Shown piece by piece: positions 53,473 through 62,796 of a DNA stretch of 64,000 bases. The stretch is from Streptococcus taonis (GTDB lineage Bacteria > Bacillota > Bacilli > Lactobacillales > Streptococcaceae). A model generated the notes under the pieces. It had not been told where the DNA came from, did no database searches, and saw only the letters and a program-made list of their open reading frames with translations. Every line of letters begins with the position of its first letter. Position 1 is the first letter of the stretch. The position numbers and the translations under genes are program-made. The stretch is taken from contig NZ_JARZZP010000002.1 in the NCBI RefSeq assembly GCF_029948085.1, forward strand, positions 62,001-126,000, in the 5' to 3' direction.

Positions 53473-54428
53473 TAGTTTTGTCCCTCCTTCTTACCTTTTT
53501 TAAAGAGACGTGATAGGCTCAATTCCCATGTCCCAAGAAGACCACCTGGTCTGAATATCATAACGAGTACCAAGGCCAAAGCATAGATAATCATACGAAC
53601 GCTAGCCACGTCTTGAAGGAGCATGTTCAAGATTCCAAGCACGATCGCCGCAACAATTGCCCCTGTAATGGATCCTAAACCACCGAATACAACGATAATC
53701 AAAACATTGATAGAGTTGATAAACGTATAATCTTTTGGTACGACTGATCCAATAAATCCTGACTGAAGAGTACCTGCGATACTTGCAGTAACAGCACCAA
53801 AAACAAAAGCGATGATTTTAATTTTTGTAGTATTTACCCCTACTGACTCAGCAGCAATCTCATCTTCACGAACAGATAAAGTTAAACGCCCGATAGGACT
53901 ACGAAGGAAATTGAGAGTAGCAATCGTTGTAATCACAGCAAAGAAATATACCATTTGCCAAGTTGTAAAGCTAGGAATCCCCAAAATACCAGCAGCACCG
54001 TTTGTAAGGCTTCCACCATTAATAATAAAGATACGAATAATTTCAGCAACACCTAAAGTTGCAACTGCAAGGTAGTCACCCTTCAAACGTAGGGTTGGAA
54101 TTCCAACGACCAAGGCAACCAGACCAGCAATAATGGCACCAAGTAACATAGCTCCAAAGAATGCACCATAGGTTGGAGATTTTGATCCGATAATGGCTGC
54201 TGCATAGGCACCAATAGCCATAAATCCAGCATGTCCAAGTGAAAACTGACCAGAGAACCCAACGATTAGGTTAAGACCTACTGCTAGAATAATATTGATA
54301 CCGATTTGTTCAATAATCTGAATATGGAAAAGGTTCAAGACTCCTACTGAAACCAATAGGCTAATCAAACCATATCCAAGCAACAAAAGGAATAACCATA
54401 GAATATTAACTTTTAAATTTTCTTTCAT
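53472..54428 (-). CDS. livM: Branched-chain amino acid ABC transporter permease LivM
   Basis: A 318-residue permease with about nine hydrophobic helices. Typical LivM segments are LGLNLIVGFSGQFSLGHAGF and LRLKGDYLAVATLGVAEIIR, plus the cytoplasmic EAA-like loop VREDEIAAESVGVNTTKIK that contacts the ATPase. Pairs with LivH. Tight operon spacing on both sides. Confidence 0.95.
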   Translation of the reverse strand: MKENLKVNILWLFLLLLGYGLISLLVSVGVLNLFHIQIIEQIGINIILAVGLNLIVGFSGQFSLGHAGFMAIGAYAAAIIGSKSPTYGAFFGAMLLGAIIAGLVALVVGIPTLRLKGDYLAVATLGVAEIIRIFIINGGSLTNGAAGILGIPSFTTWQMVYFFAVITTIATLNFLRSPIGRLTLSVREDEIAAESVGVNTTKIKIIAFVFGAVTASIAGTLQSGFIGSVVPKDYTFINSINVLIIVVFGGLGSITGAIVAAIVLGILNMLLQDVASVRMIIYALALVLVMIFRPGGLLGTWELSLSRLFKKGKKEGQN

Positions 54429-54431
54429 TGT

Positions 54432-55310
54432 TTACACCTTCTCTTTCACATTCTTACCGAGGATACCAGCTGGACGAACAATCAAGATTAAGAGCAAGAT
54501 TCCATACACGATGGCATCACGGAAATCTGACATTCCGAAGGCGGTAGCAAATGTCTCCAAAAGACCAATAACCAAGCCACCCAGAGCTGCACCAGGGATA
54601 ATTCCGATACCACCAAGAACGGCAGCCACAAATGATTTAATACCTGGAGTCATTCCCATCAATGGTTCAAGAGAGTTATAGTAAAGTGCAATCAAGACAC
54701 CCGCTGCACCAGCTAGAGCTGAACCCAATGCAAAGGTGAAACTGATTGTACGGTTCACGTTAATCCCCATCAACTGAGCAGCATCACTATCTACAGAAAC
54801 GGCACGCATGGCTTTCCCCATCTTGGTTTTTTGTACGATGAGTTGTAGAAGAACCATCAAAACAAGTGAGACAGTCAAAATTAACAATTGAATATTTGTT
54901 AAACTAATTGGTCCCAAGTCATAACGCACTGTTTGGATTGCTTGAGGGAAGGCACGTGTATTGGCGCCTACCAGATAGACCATCCCATACTCCAGTAAGA
55001 AGGAAACCCCGATGGCTGTAATCAATACAGAGATACGAGTTGAATGACGTAATGGACGATAAGCAAGAAACTCAATGATAACACCGAGAATTGCCGTTCC
55101 GATCATCGATAAGATCAAGGCAACAAAGAAATTTAATTGCAAGGAATTAATAAAGAAATAACCCATGAAAGCACCCATCATATAAATATCACCGTGGGCA
55201 AAGTTAATGAGCTTGATAATTCCATAAACCATAGTATAACCTAGGGCTAGTAGTGCATAGACACTCCCCAAGATTAGACCATTGACAAGTTGTTGAAGCA
55301 TATGGTTCAC
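54432..55310 (-). CDS. livH: Branched-chain amino acid ABC transporter permease LivH
   Basis: A 292-residue permease with about eight helices. LivH hallmarks are GLILGSVYALLALGYTMVYG, KLINFAHGDIYMMGAF and the ATPase-contact loop MGKAMRAVSVDSDAAQLMGI. AGAAAG lies upstream of the ATG. A hairpin-rich gap of 106 bases separates it from livJ, which may lower expression relative to the binding protein. Confidence 0.95.
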   Translation of the reverse strand: MNHMLQQLVNGLILGSVYALLALGYTMVYGIIKLINFAHGDIYMMGAFMGYFFINSLQLNFFVALILSMIGTAILGVIIEFLAYRPLRHSTRISVLITAIGVSFLLEYGMVYLVGANTRAFPQAIQTVRYDLGPISLTNIQLLILTVSLVLMVLLQLIVQKTKMGKAMRAVSVDSDAAQLMGINVNRTISFTFALGSALAGAAGVLIALYYNSLEPLMGMTPGIKSFVAAVLGGIGIIPGAALGGLVIGLLETFATAFGMSDFRDAIVYGILLLILIVRPAGILGKNVKEKV

Positions 55311-55324
55311 TCTTTCTAAGTTTT

Positions 55325-55405
55325 ATTTTTTAGGATTTTTATAAAAAAATAATCCTTTCATAAACACCGAAACAGGGAGTGAGTAAAAGCTCATTCCCCA
55401 TTTCC
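55325..55405 (-). terminator. Stem-loops between livJ and livH
   Basis: ACAGG-GGGGA-TGAG pairs with CTCA-TCCC-TGT (about 55369-55405), then AGGATT pairs with AATCCT across a T-run (about 55331-55357). Likely a partial terminator or processing site that favours livJ over the transporter genes. Confidence 0.5.
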
Positions 55406-55416
55406 TGTATCTATAA

Positions 55417-56577
55417 TTATGGTTTTACGACTTCTGCCGCTTCTACTTTACCATTATTCATGGTCATCATGAAGGCTGTTTTCACAGTGTTGTGATCTGC
55501 ATCAAAGCTTGTTTGACCTGTAACACCTTCAAAGTTTTGTGTTTTAGCAAGATTGTTCTTGATATCAACTGAAGTTTTTGCACCTTTTGCTGCATTAGCT
55601 ACAAGGTAAACTGAGTCATAAGCAAGAGCTGCAAATGTTGAAGGATCTTCGTTGTATTTTGCACGGTAAGCTTCAAGGAAGGCTTTTGCTTTTGCTGAAA
55701 CCTCTACAGTAGTTGAGAAACCTGAGATGAAGTAGATATTTGATGCGCGTTCAGCTGTTGCTTGTTGAACAAACTCTGCACCGTTAAATCCGTCACCACC
55801 AATGATTGGTTTATCAATTCCCATACCACGAGCTTGGTTTACAATCTTACCAGCTTCTGTGTAGTAACCTGGCAATACGATTGCATCAAAGTCTTTATCT
55901 TTGATTTTTGTCAAAGCTGCTTGGAAGTCAGTGTCACCTGATACAAACGTTTCATCTGCTACGATTTCGCCTGAGAATGAATCACGGAATGATTTTGCAA
56001 TTCCTTTAGCGTAGTCGCTTGAGTTATCAGTATACAAGACAACTTTCTTAGCGTTCAACTTGTTTGTAACATAGTTAGAAATGATTTTCCCTTGGAAGCT
56101 ATCTTGGAATGTTCCGATGAAAAGGAAATCTTGACCTTTTGTCAAACCATCTTGAGTAGCACTTGGAGAAATCAATGGAACCCCAGCTTGTGTAGCATTT
56201 GCTACTGCTGCTGCGGTTGCACCTGAAGTTGCAGGTCCTACGATAGCTGCTACTTTAGATTGAGTAACAAGGTTTGTTGAAACAGAAGCAGCTTCAGCAG
56301 TTTCAGATTTGTTATCTTTATCTACTACTTCGATTTGTTTACCATCAATACCACCTGCAGCGTTGATTTCATCAACTGCAAGTTGAGCACCCTTTTGCTC
56401 AGATGTACCGTAAGATGCTACTGCACCAGTTTCTTCAAAGTTGAAACCGATTTTAACGACTTTCTCATCCACTGGGTTACCAGTTGAATTTGAAGCTCCT
56501 GTCTTCACTTCTCCACAAGCTGCTAAAACAGCTACACTTGCAAGAGCTACAAGTGATAAGGCAAATTTTTTCTTCAT
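55417..56577 (-). CDS. livJ: Branched-chain amino acid-binding lipoprotein LivJ
   Basis: A 386-residue extracellular binding lipoprotein. The signal peptide MKKKFALSLVALASVAVLAAC gives lipidated Cys21. The periplasmic-binding fold of type I follows (KIGFNFEETGAVASYGTSEQ, AIVGPATSGATAAAVAN, TDNSSDYAKG). It delivers leucine, isoleucine or valine to LivHMGF. The promoter contains a CodY box between the -35 and -10, so repression when branched-chain amino acids are plentiful is expected. Confidence 0.96.
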   Translation of the reverse strand: MKKKFALSLVALASVAVLAACGEVKTGASNSTGNPVDEKVVKIGFNFEETGAVASYGTSEQKGAQLAVDEINAAGGIDGKQIEVVDKDNKSETAEAASVSTNLVTQSKVAAIVGPATSGATAAAVANATQAGVPLISPSATQDGLTKGQDFLFIGTFQDSFQGKIISNYVTNKLNAKKVVLYTDNSSDYAKGIAKSFRDSFSGEIVADETFVSGDTDFQAALTKIKDKDFDAIVLPGYYTEAGKIVNQARGMGIDKPIIGGDGFNGAEFVQQATAERASNIYFISGFSTTVEVSAKAKAFLEAYRAKYNEDPSTFAALAYDSVYLVANAAKGAKTSVDIKNNLAKTQNFEGVTGQTSFDADHNTVKTAFMMTMNNGKVEAAEVVKP

Positions 56578-56618
56578 CTTTTTTGTCTCCTTATTTCTTA
56601 AATAAATAGCATGTTAAG

Positions 56619-56647
56619 AATATACCGAATTATCTGAAAATTGTCAA
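56619..56647 (-). promoter_or_regulatory. livJ promoter
   Basis: -35 TTGACA (56642-56647), 17-bp spacer, -10 TATATT (56619-56624). Confidence 0.85.
56628..56642. promoter_or_regulatory. CodY box in the livJ promoter
   Basis: AATTATCTGAAAATT lies in the promoter spacer, one mismatch from consensus and identical to the box upstream of codY. Its position would block RNA polymerase. Confidence 0.8.
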
Positions 56648-56664
56648 CACATTTATCTTAATTT

Positions 56665-56934
56665 TTACATGATAACGTTTTCGCTATTTCTATAGAGACT
56701 ACCAACAAAGGGAGTTTCCAATTCTTGGATATGACATCGTCGCACTTTTTTGATAAATCTCTCTTTTCCTAAACGGCTAACCAGTTCTTCCACTTCTTCT
56801 GTTGGGACATACAGTTGCAGATAACGGTGTTTTTTAGAGTGGTAACAAATATCACCATAATGATCGAGTTTTTTTGCATCACGATTATAGTATAGGTAGA
56901 TAATCAGACCAGACCGATTCTCTTTTTGAAACAT
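56665..56934 (-). CDS. ylbG: YlbG family protein (DUF2129)
   Basis: An 89-residue soluble protein, [20 protein letters not shown] followed by [20 protein letters not shown]. The DUF2129/YlbG family is widespread in Firmicutes and has no proven biochemical role. The ATG at 56934 has GAAGGAAG upstream; a TTG seven codons earlier is less likely. Its promoter begins in the clpP terminator. Confidence 0.87.
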   Translation of the reverse strand: MFQKENRSGLIIYLYYNRDAKKLDHYGDICYHSKKHRYLQLYVPTEEVEELVSRLGKERFIKKVRRCHIQELETPFVGSLYRNSENVIM

Positions 56935-56972
56935 ATTACAACTTCCTTCTAACAATCTTCTTACTATTATAT

Positions 56973-57001
56973 CAAAAAAAGCAAACTCAGTCGAGTTTGC
57001 T
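56973..57001 (-). terminator. clpP terminator fused to the ylbG promoter
   Basis: AGCAAACTC GACT GAGTTTGCT stem (56980-57001) followed by TTTTTT, which runs straight into the extended -10 TGATATAAT of ylbG. Confidence 0.85.
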
Positions 57002-57009
57002 TCAAAAGA

Positions 57010-57600
57010 TTAATTCAAAGAATTATTAGCCATGATTTCATCAATGAAACCATATTCAAGTGTTTCTTGAGCGCTCATCCAGTAATCACGTTCAGCATCT
57101 GCATGGATTTGCTCAACTGATTTACCAGAATTATCTGCAAGAATTTGTTCCAAAGTCTTACGAGTTTTAAGCAAGTGCTCAGCCACAATAGCCATATCTG
57201 TCTGTTGCGTACCACCACCAGTACCACCCATCGGTTGGTGAATCATGTACTCTGCATTTGGAAGCATGAAGCGTTTGCCCTTAGCACCACTTGATGCGAT
57301 AATAGTTCCCATTGAGGCAGCCATACCCATAACAATCGTTTGTACGTCTGCTTTGATGAAGTTCATAGTATCTACAATTGCCAAACCAGCTGAAACTGAT
57401 CCACCTGGTGTATTAACATAGAGGTAGATATCTTTAGTACTGTCTTGAGCATCCAAGAAGAGCAACTGGGCAATAACTGAGTTTGCCATATTGTCTTCAA
57501 CTGGACCTGTCAGCATGATGATGCGGTCTTTCAAAAGACGAGAGTAGATATCGTAGGAACGTTCCCCACGACTTGTTTGTTCAATTACTACAGGAATCAT
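57010..57600 (-). CDS. clpP: ATP-dependent Clp protease proteolytic subunit
   Basis: A 196-residue serine protease that forms the barrel of ClpXP, ClpCP or ClpEP. Catalytic Ser96 in GMAASMG, His121 in MIHQPMGG and Asp172 in RDYW are all present, together with [22 protein letters not shown] precedes the ATG. Regulated by CtsR: a perfect tandem GGTCAAA operator covers the -35. It turns over misfolded proteins and, in pneumococcus, competence regulators. Confidence 0.98.
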   Translation of the reverse strand: MIPVVIEQTSRGERSYDIYSRLLKDRIIMLTGPVEDNMANSVIAQLLFLDAQDSTKDIYLYVNTPGGSVSAGLAIVDTMNFIKADVQTIVMGMAASMGTIIASSGAKGKRFMLPNAEYMIHQPMGGTGGGTQQTDMAIVAEHLLKTRKTLEQILADNSGKSVEQIHADAERDYWMSAQETLEYGFIDEIMANNSLN

Positions 57601-57654
57601 TGATTTCTCCTTCTGATTTCAATTTTTCTTAGTCAAACGACTCAATACAGGTCT

Positions 57655-57683
57655 ATTATATCTTTTTGGTCAAAAAAGGTCAA
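57655..57683 (-). promoter_or_regulatory. clpP promoter
   Basis: -35 TTGACC (57678-57683), 17-bp spacer, -10 TATAAT (57655-57660). Confidence 0.85.
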
Positions 57684-57684
57684 A
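57668..57684. promoter_or_regulatory. CtsR operator at clpP
   Basis: GGTCAAA AAA GGTCAAA, a perfect tandem heptad with a 3-bp spacer, matching the CtsR recognition sequence. It overlaps the -35 and spacer of the clpP promoter. Confidence 0.92.
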
Positions 57685-57732
57685 TCTTTGCTCTATCCTA
57701 AAAACAGACACAAAAATTCAACCTCCTTTCGA

Positions 57733-57758
57733 GACTAAAACCAATGAACAGTTTTAGT
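57733..57758 (-). terminator. Stem-loop after upp
   Basis: ACTAAAAC and GTTTTAGT arms with a nine-base loop. There is no T-run, so it may stabilise the mRNA end or work as a weak terminator. Confidence 0.45.
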
Positions 57759-57772
57759 TTATGCTTAGAATC

Positions 57773-58402
57773 TTATTTAGTACCGAACAAGCGGTCTCCT
57801 GCGTCACCAAGACCTGGAACGATATAGCCATGTTCGTTCAAACGTTCATCCAAAGCTGCTGTAAAGATTTCTACATCTGGGTGAGCTTCTTGAAGAGCTT
57901 TTACACCTTCTGGAGCAGATACAAGGCAGACAAATTTGATGTTTGATGCTCCACGTTTTTTGAGGGAATCAACAGCCAAGATTGCAGAACCACCTGTTGC
58001 AAGCATAGGGTCAACCACAAAAATTTGACGTTGGTCGATATCTTCAGGTAATTTTACCAAGTATTCTACTGGTTGAAGAGTTTCTTCGTCACGGTACATA
58101 CCAATATGTCCAACTTTGGCTGCTGGAACCAAGCTCAATAGCCCATCGACCATCCCAATACCTGCACGCAAGATTGGAACAATTGCCAATTTTTTACCAG
58201 CCAATTGTTTTTGAACTGTTTTTGTGATAGGTGTTTCGATTTCAACGTCTTCAAGCGGAAGATCACGAAGTACTTCATATCCCATCAACATAGCAATTTC
58301 ATCTACTAACTCACGAAAAGCTTTTGTAGAAGTGTCTGTACGACGCAAGATTGACAATTTGTGTTGAATGAGTGGATGATTAATGACTTCAAGTTTTCCC
58401 AT
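57773..58402 (-). CDS. upp: Uracil phosphoribosyltransferase
   Basis: Salvages uracil to UMP using PRPP. The 209-residue protein begins [20 protein letters not shown] and has the PRPP loop [11 protein letters not shown] and [10 protein letters not shown]. Start at 58402 gives the family length, with GAAGGA upstream; a start seven codons earlier is possible. Its -10 sits in the terminator tract of the upstream deaminase gene. Confidence 0.96.
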   Translation of the reverse strand: MGKLEVINHPLIQHKLSILRRTDTSTKAFRELVDEIAMLMGYEVLRDLPLEDVEIETPITKTVQKQLAGKKLAIVPILRAGIGMVDGLLSLVPAAKVGHIGMYRDEETLQPVEYLVKLPEDIDQRQIFVVDPMLATGGSAILAVDSLKKRGASNIKFVCLVSAPEGVKALQEAHPDVEIFTAALDERLNEHGYIVPGLGDAGDRLFGTK

Positions 58403-58443
58403 TTTCTGAATTCCTTCTTTCAATTTATTCTTCTTATTATATC

Positions 58444-58480
58444 AAAAAATGGTTTAAAAATCCTTCTAAACCATCTTTTT
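58444..58480 (-). terminator. comEB terminator fused to the upp promoter
   Basis: ATGGTTT and AAACCAT arms followed by TTTTTT, which runs into the extended -10 TGATATAAT of upp. Confidence 0.82.
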
Positions 58481-58489
58481 TTTTAATTT

Positions 58490-58957
58490 TTAAATCAAGT
58501 TAGCTTCTTGAAGAGCTGCTTGTACTGTCTCAAGTGGTAAATGGGTCAACTCGGTCCCTTTTTCACGATAGAGATACTGGGCGTAGTCGTCCATACGGTA
58601 CTGGTTAATATAAACGACACGCTCACATCCTACCTGAAGCAATTGCTTGGTGCAGTTGAGACAAGGAAAATGAGTAACGTAAGCTGTAAATCCTTTTGGA
58701 ACGCCACGTTCGGCTCCTTGTAAAATAGCATTAACCTCAGCATGAAGAGTGCGGACACAGTGGCCCTCAATCACCAAACAGTCATGGTCAATACAATGCT
58801 CCGTTCCTGATACAGAGCCATTATAACCTGTTGAAATAACCTTATTATCCTTGACTAAAACAGCTCCTACCTTGGCGCGTTTACAGGTTGAACGATTGGC
58901 AATCAATAAGGCTTGAGCAGCAAAATACTCATCCCAAGCCAGTCTTTTTTCTGTCAT
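58490..58957 (-). CDS. comEB: dCMP deaminase (ComEB)
   Basis: Deaminates dCMP to dUMP for thymidylate synthesis. The 155-residue zinc enzyme has the HAEVNAIL catalytic motif and PCLNC zinc Cys pair, plus the family N-terminal LAWDEYFAAQALLIANRS. The name ComEB comes from the B. subtilis competence locus, where it is not itself needed for uptake. AAGGAGA precedes the ATG. It follows a TetR-family gene on the same strand. Confidence 0.93.
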   Translation of the reverse strand: MTEKRLAWDEYFAAQALLIANRSTCKRAKVGAVLVKDNKVISTGYNGSVSGTEHCIDHDCLVIEGHCVRTLHAEVNAILQGAERGVPKGFTAYVTHFPCLNCTKQLLQVGCERVVYINQYRMDDYAQYLYREKGTELTHLPLETVQAALQEANLI

Positions 58958-58975
58958 AACTTCTCTCCTTCTGAT

Positions 58976-59533
58976 CTATTTTTTGAAAAATGGTAGGCGT
59001 AAATCTGCGATTTTTTCAGCAGGAACCTTCATTCCATCCTTGATCCATTTAAGCAAAACTGATACGATGGCAGAACTCCAAAAAGAATGCAGGTAAGAGC
59101 TGACTCCTTTTGATTTTCCATAGTATTTTTCTAAAAACTCTTGCATGGCTTGCACAAAGATTTTTTCCAAGTGATAGTCCAGGGCAAGCTGAATAACCTT
59201 GGCTTCTTTTCTGGCTTCACGAAAGAGATGAACCCAAACCAGATAGAGATCTGTTTTGACATCATAATGACTCAGCTGCTCCATGATATTATGGACACTG
59301 CGTTTAAAGACGCTTTCTAAAATCTCTTCTTTGGAGTCATAGTTTCGATAAAAGGCTGCACGGGAGACCCCAGCTCTTTTTACCAATTCGGAAATGCTAA
59401 TCTTTGTCAACTCCTTTTTCTCCAAAAGTTGCAAAAGAGCTGTTTCGATAGCTTCTCTGGTCAGTAAATTGGATTCTTTGTTTGATTTTCTGAGATTTTC
59501 AAGTGAATTTTCAGAAATTCTTCGTTCGGCCAT
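58976..59533 (-). CDS. TetR/AcrR family regulator
   Basis: A 185-residue DNA-binding protein. The helix-turn-helix is LTKISISELVKRAGVSRAAF (about 37-56) with YRNYDSKEEILE just after, the canonical TetR motif. The C-terminal ligand domain is helical and unassigned. It is divergent from degV, and the two promoters overlap, so DegV is a likely target. AGGAAGTG precedes the ATG. Confidence 0.88.
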   Translation of the reverse strand: MAERRISENSLENLRKSNKESNLLTREAIETALLQLLEKKELTKISISELVKRAGVSRAAFYRNYDSKEEILESVFKRSVHNIMEQLSHYDVKTDLYLVWVHLFREARKEAKVIQLALDYHLEKIFVQAMQEFLEKYYGKSKGVSSYLHSFWSSAIVSVLLKWIKDGMKVPAEKIADLRLPFFKK

Positions 59534-59595
59534 AACACTTCCTTTCTACTTGTGACAACAGAGTGACGAGACTTTTGTTTTAAGATTTTTCATGA

Positions 59596-59628
59596 TATAA
59601 TTGTAAAAAAAGACAGAACCTTTGTCAA
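59596..59628. promoter_or_regulatory. Overlapping divergent promoters of tetR-type gene and degV
   Basis: Minus strand: -35 TTGACA (59623-59628), 17-bp spacer, -10 TACAAT (59600-59605). Plus strand: extended -10 TGATATAAT (59593-59601). The two -10 boxes share two bases, so only one can be occupied at a time. A GACA-N7-TGTC dyad (59612-59626) overlaps the minus-strand -35 and could be a repressor operator. Confidence 0.68.
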
Positions 59629-59657
59629 TGTATAAGTGATAAAGATGGAGAATTTCT

Positions 59658-60503
59658 ATGACTTGGAAGATTGTAGCTGACTCTGGTTGTGATTATCGTC
59701 AACTGGCAAATCCAGCAATTGATACTGAATTCATCAGTGTTCCCTTAACCATTCAAGCGGCTGATCAAGTCTTTATTGACGATGCTAGTCTTGATATTGA
59801 CAAAATGATGGAAACCATGTATGCAACTTCTGAAGCTTCAAAATCAGCTTGTCCTAGCCCTGATGATTACTTACGAGCATTCGAAGGTGCCAAACATATT
59901 TTTGTAGTGACTATCACTGGAACTCTCTCTGGTAGCCACAATAGTGCTCAATTAGCTAAGAATATCTATCTCGAAGAACACCCTGATACTCAAATTCATG
60001 TCATCGATAGCTTATCAGCTGGTGGGGAAGTTGACCTAATCGTTGAAAAGATCAATGACTTGATCAACCAAGGACTTTCTTTTGAAGAAGTCGTTGAAGT
60101 GATTACTACTTACCAAGAAAAAACGAAGTTGTTGTTCGTTCTTGCTAAAGTGGATAACCTGGTTAAAAACGGTCGATTGAGTAAGCTTATTGGTACAGTT
60201 GTCGGGCTCCTCAATATTCGTATGGTCGGTGAAGCAAGCGAAACCGGAACCTTAGAACTCCTCCAAAAAGCTCGTGGTGCTAAAAAGTCTCTTCAGGCTG
60301 CTTATGAAGAGTTAATCAAAGCTGGCTACGCTGGTGGGCGTATCGTCATGGCTCACCGCAGCAATGAAAAATTCTGTCAACAGCTCTCAGAGCTCTTACG
60401 AGAAAAATACCCACAAGCTGACATTAGAATCATCCCAACTTCTGGACTCTGCAGTTTCTATGCGGAAGAAGGCGGGCTCCTCATGGGATACGAAATCAAC
60501 TAA
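59658..60503 (+). CDS. DegV-family fatty acid-binding protein
   Basis: A 281-residue DegV protein; the family binds fatty acids and serves fatty acid kinase (FakB role) in Gram-positives. It begins MTWKIVADSGCDYR and contains TITGTLSGSHNSA (lipid head-group loop), VIDSLSAGGEVDL, NGRLSKLIG and the His in MAHRSNEKF. TGGAG precedes the ATG. Divergent from the TetR-type regulator gene, which may respond to acyl ligands. Confidence 0.92.
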   Translation: MTWKIVADSGCDYRQLANPAIDTEFISVPLTIQAADQVFIDDASLDIDKMMETMYATSEASKSACPSPDDYLRAFEGAKHIFVVTITGTLSGSHNSAQLAKNIYLEEHPDTQIHVIDSLSAGGEVDLIVEKINDLINQGLSFEEVVEVITTYQEKTKLLFVLAKVDNLVKNGRLSKLIGTVVGLLNIRMVGEASETGTLELLQKARGAKKSLQAAYEELIKAGYAGGRIVMAHRSNEKFCQQLSELLREKYPQADIRIIPTSGLCSFYAEEGGLLMGYEIN

Positions 60504-60511
60504 TGAATCTG

Positions 60512-61726
<1,215 letters not shown>

Positions 61727-61776
61727 AACTATAAATGATATTGTATCTAAAGATATTGGATAAGAAAGGAGCTATT

Positions 61777-62298
61777 TTGGAACATATTATTTTACTGAGA
61801 GGTGTTACACCGAATGGACAAAATGCTATCCCTAAAATGTCTTATCTGGTAGATATCTTGGCAGAGGCTGGTTTCCAACACGTTCGAACTTATATTCAAA
61901 GTGGAAATATTATTCTTGAAAGCGACTTAGCCATAGAAGAAATACGAGAACAAGTCCATACTCTAATAAAAGAAAAAATCGGAGCCGACTTGAAAATGGT
62001 CATTAAAAATAAGAGTGATTTTACAAAAATTGTCCAAGAAAATCCGTTTGGAGAACATTATCTTTATGACCGTATACATATAATTCTTTTCCAGAATGCT
62101 ATCCAAAGTCTACCATTTGAAAAATTGGATAGTGACTATGGTGAAGAAGAAATTTGTATCGGCAACCATTGTCTTTACCTCTATCTCCCTAGAACTGCAA
62201 AACGAAAAAAGCTTAATACCAACTATCTTGAAAAGCTGTTCGGCGTTGATCTGACCATGCGAAAGTTAAACGTGGTAGAAAAATTACTAACAAAATAG
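61777..62298 (+). CDS. DUF1697 family protein
   Basis: A 173-residue soluble protein of the DUF1697 family (two ferredoxin-like halves), unknown biochemistry. Family motifs are IILLRGVTPNGQNAIPKMSY LVDIL, HVRTYIQSGNIILES (about residues 39-53), and the C-terminal RTAKRKKLNTNYLEKLFG. The start is TTG at 61777, with AAGGAG six bases upstream; an in-frame ATG at 61735 has no binding site and would add 14 atypical residues. Confidence 0.82.
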   Translation: MEHIILLRGVTPNGQNAIPKMSYLVDILAEAGFQHVRTYIQSGNIILESDLAIEEIREQVHTLIKEKIGADLKMVIKNKSDFTKIVQENPFGEHYLYDRIHIILFQNAIQSLPFEKLDSDYGEEEICIGNHCLYLYLPRTAKRKKLNTNYLEKLFGVDLTMRKLNVVEKLLTK

Positions 62299-62308
62299 GA
62301 AAAATAAG

Positions 62309-62764
62309 ATGAACAGAAGAGAATCAGTCGAATTTGTCAACATGTGTATGATTAAAAATGGGGACAAGGTTCTGGTCCAAGACCGAGTCAGTCCTGACTG
62401 GCCTGGCATTACTTTTCCTGGCGGCCATGTTGAACGTGGCGAATCCTTTGTCGATGCCGTTATTCGTGAAGTGAAAGAAGAAACTGGTCTGACCATTTCT
62501 AAACCTCAGCTCTGTGGTATCAAAGATTGGTATGATGATGCAGATTATCGCTATGTTGTCCTCTTTTACAAAACTGAACACTTTACTGGGGAGCTCCAAT
62601 CTTCAGACGAAGGAAAAGTCTGGTGGGAGGATTTTGAAAATCTATCTCATCTTAAACTGGCTACTGAGGATATGTCTGATATGCTTCGTGTTTTTTTGGA
62701 AGAAGACCTCAGTGAGTTCTTTTACTATAAGGATGGGGAAGACTGGTCTTACCAACTCAAATAA
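62309..62764 (+). CDS. Nudix hydrolase
   Basis: A 151-residue Nudix pyrophosphatase. The Nudix box GGHVERGESFVDAVIREVKE ETGL (about 37-60) is complete. The context after the box (VLFYKTEHFTGELQSSDEGK VWW) resembles 8-oxo-dGTP diphosphatase-like proteins, but it is not the streptococcal MutX sequence as I remember it, so the substrate is open. It begins 10 bases after the DUF1697 gene and ends in a shared terminator. Confidence 0.9.
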   Translation: MNRRESVEFVNMCMIKNGDKVLVQDRVSPDWPGITFPGGHVERGESFVDAVIREVKEETGLTISKPQLCGIKDWYDDADYRYVVLFYKTEHFTGELQSSDEGKVWWEDFENLSHLKLATEDMSDMLRVFLEEDLSEFFYYKDGEDWSYQLK

Positions 62765-62769
62765 CAGTA

Positions 62770-62796
62770 AATCGGCAGAGGTCACTCCGCCGATTT
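62770..62796. terminator. Bidirectional terminator between the Nudix and MerR genes
   Basis: AATCGGC-GAG pairs with CTC-GCCGATT (62770-62795), followed by TTTTATTTTG on the plus strand. Confidence 0.85.

Noticed and set aside
57680..57725. GGAGG followed by a 13-codon GTG frame upstream of clpP
   Set aside because: It overlaps the CtsR operator and promoter, and there is no sign of a promoter for it.
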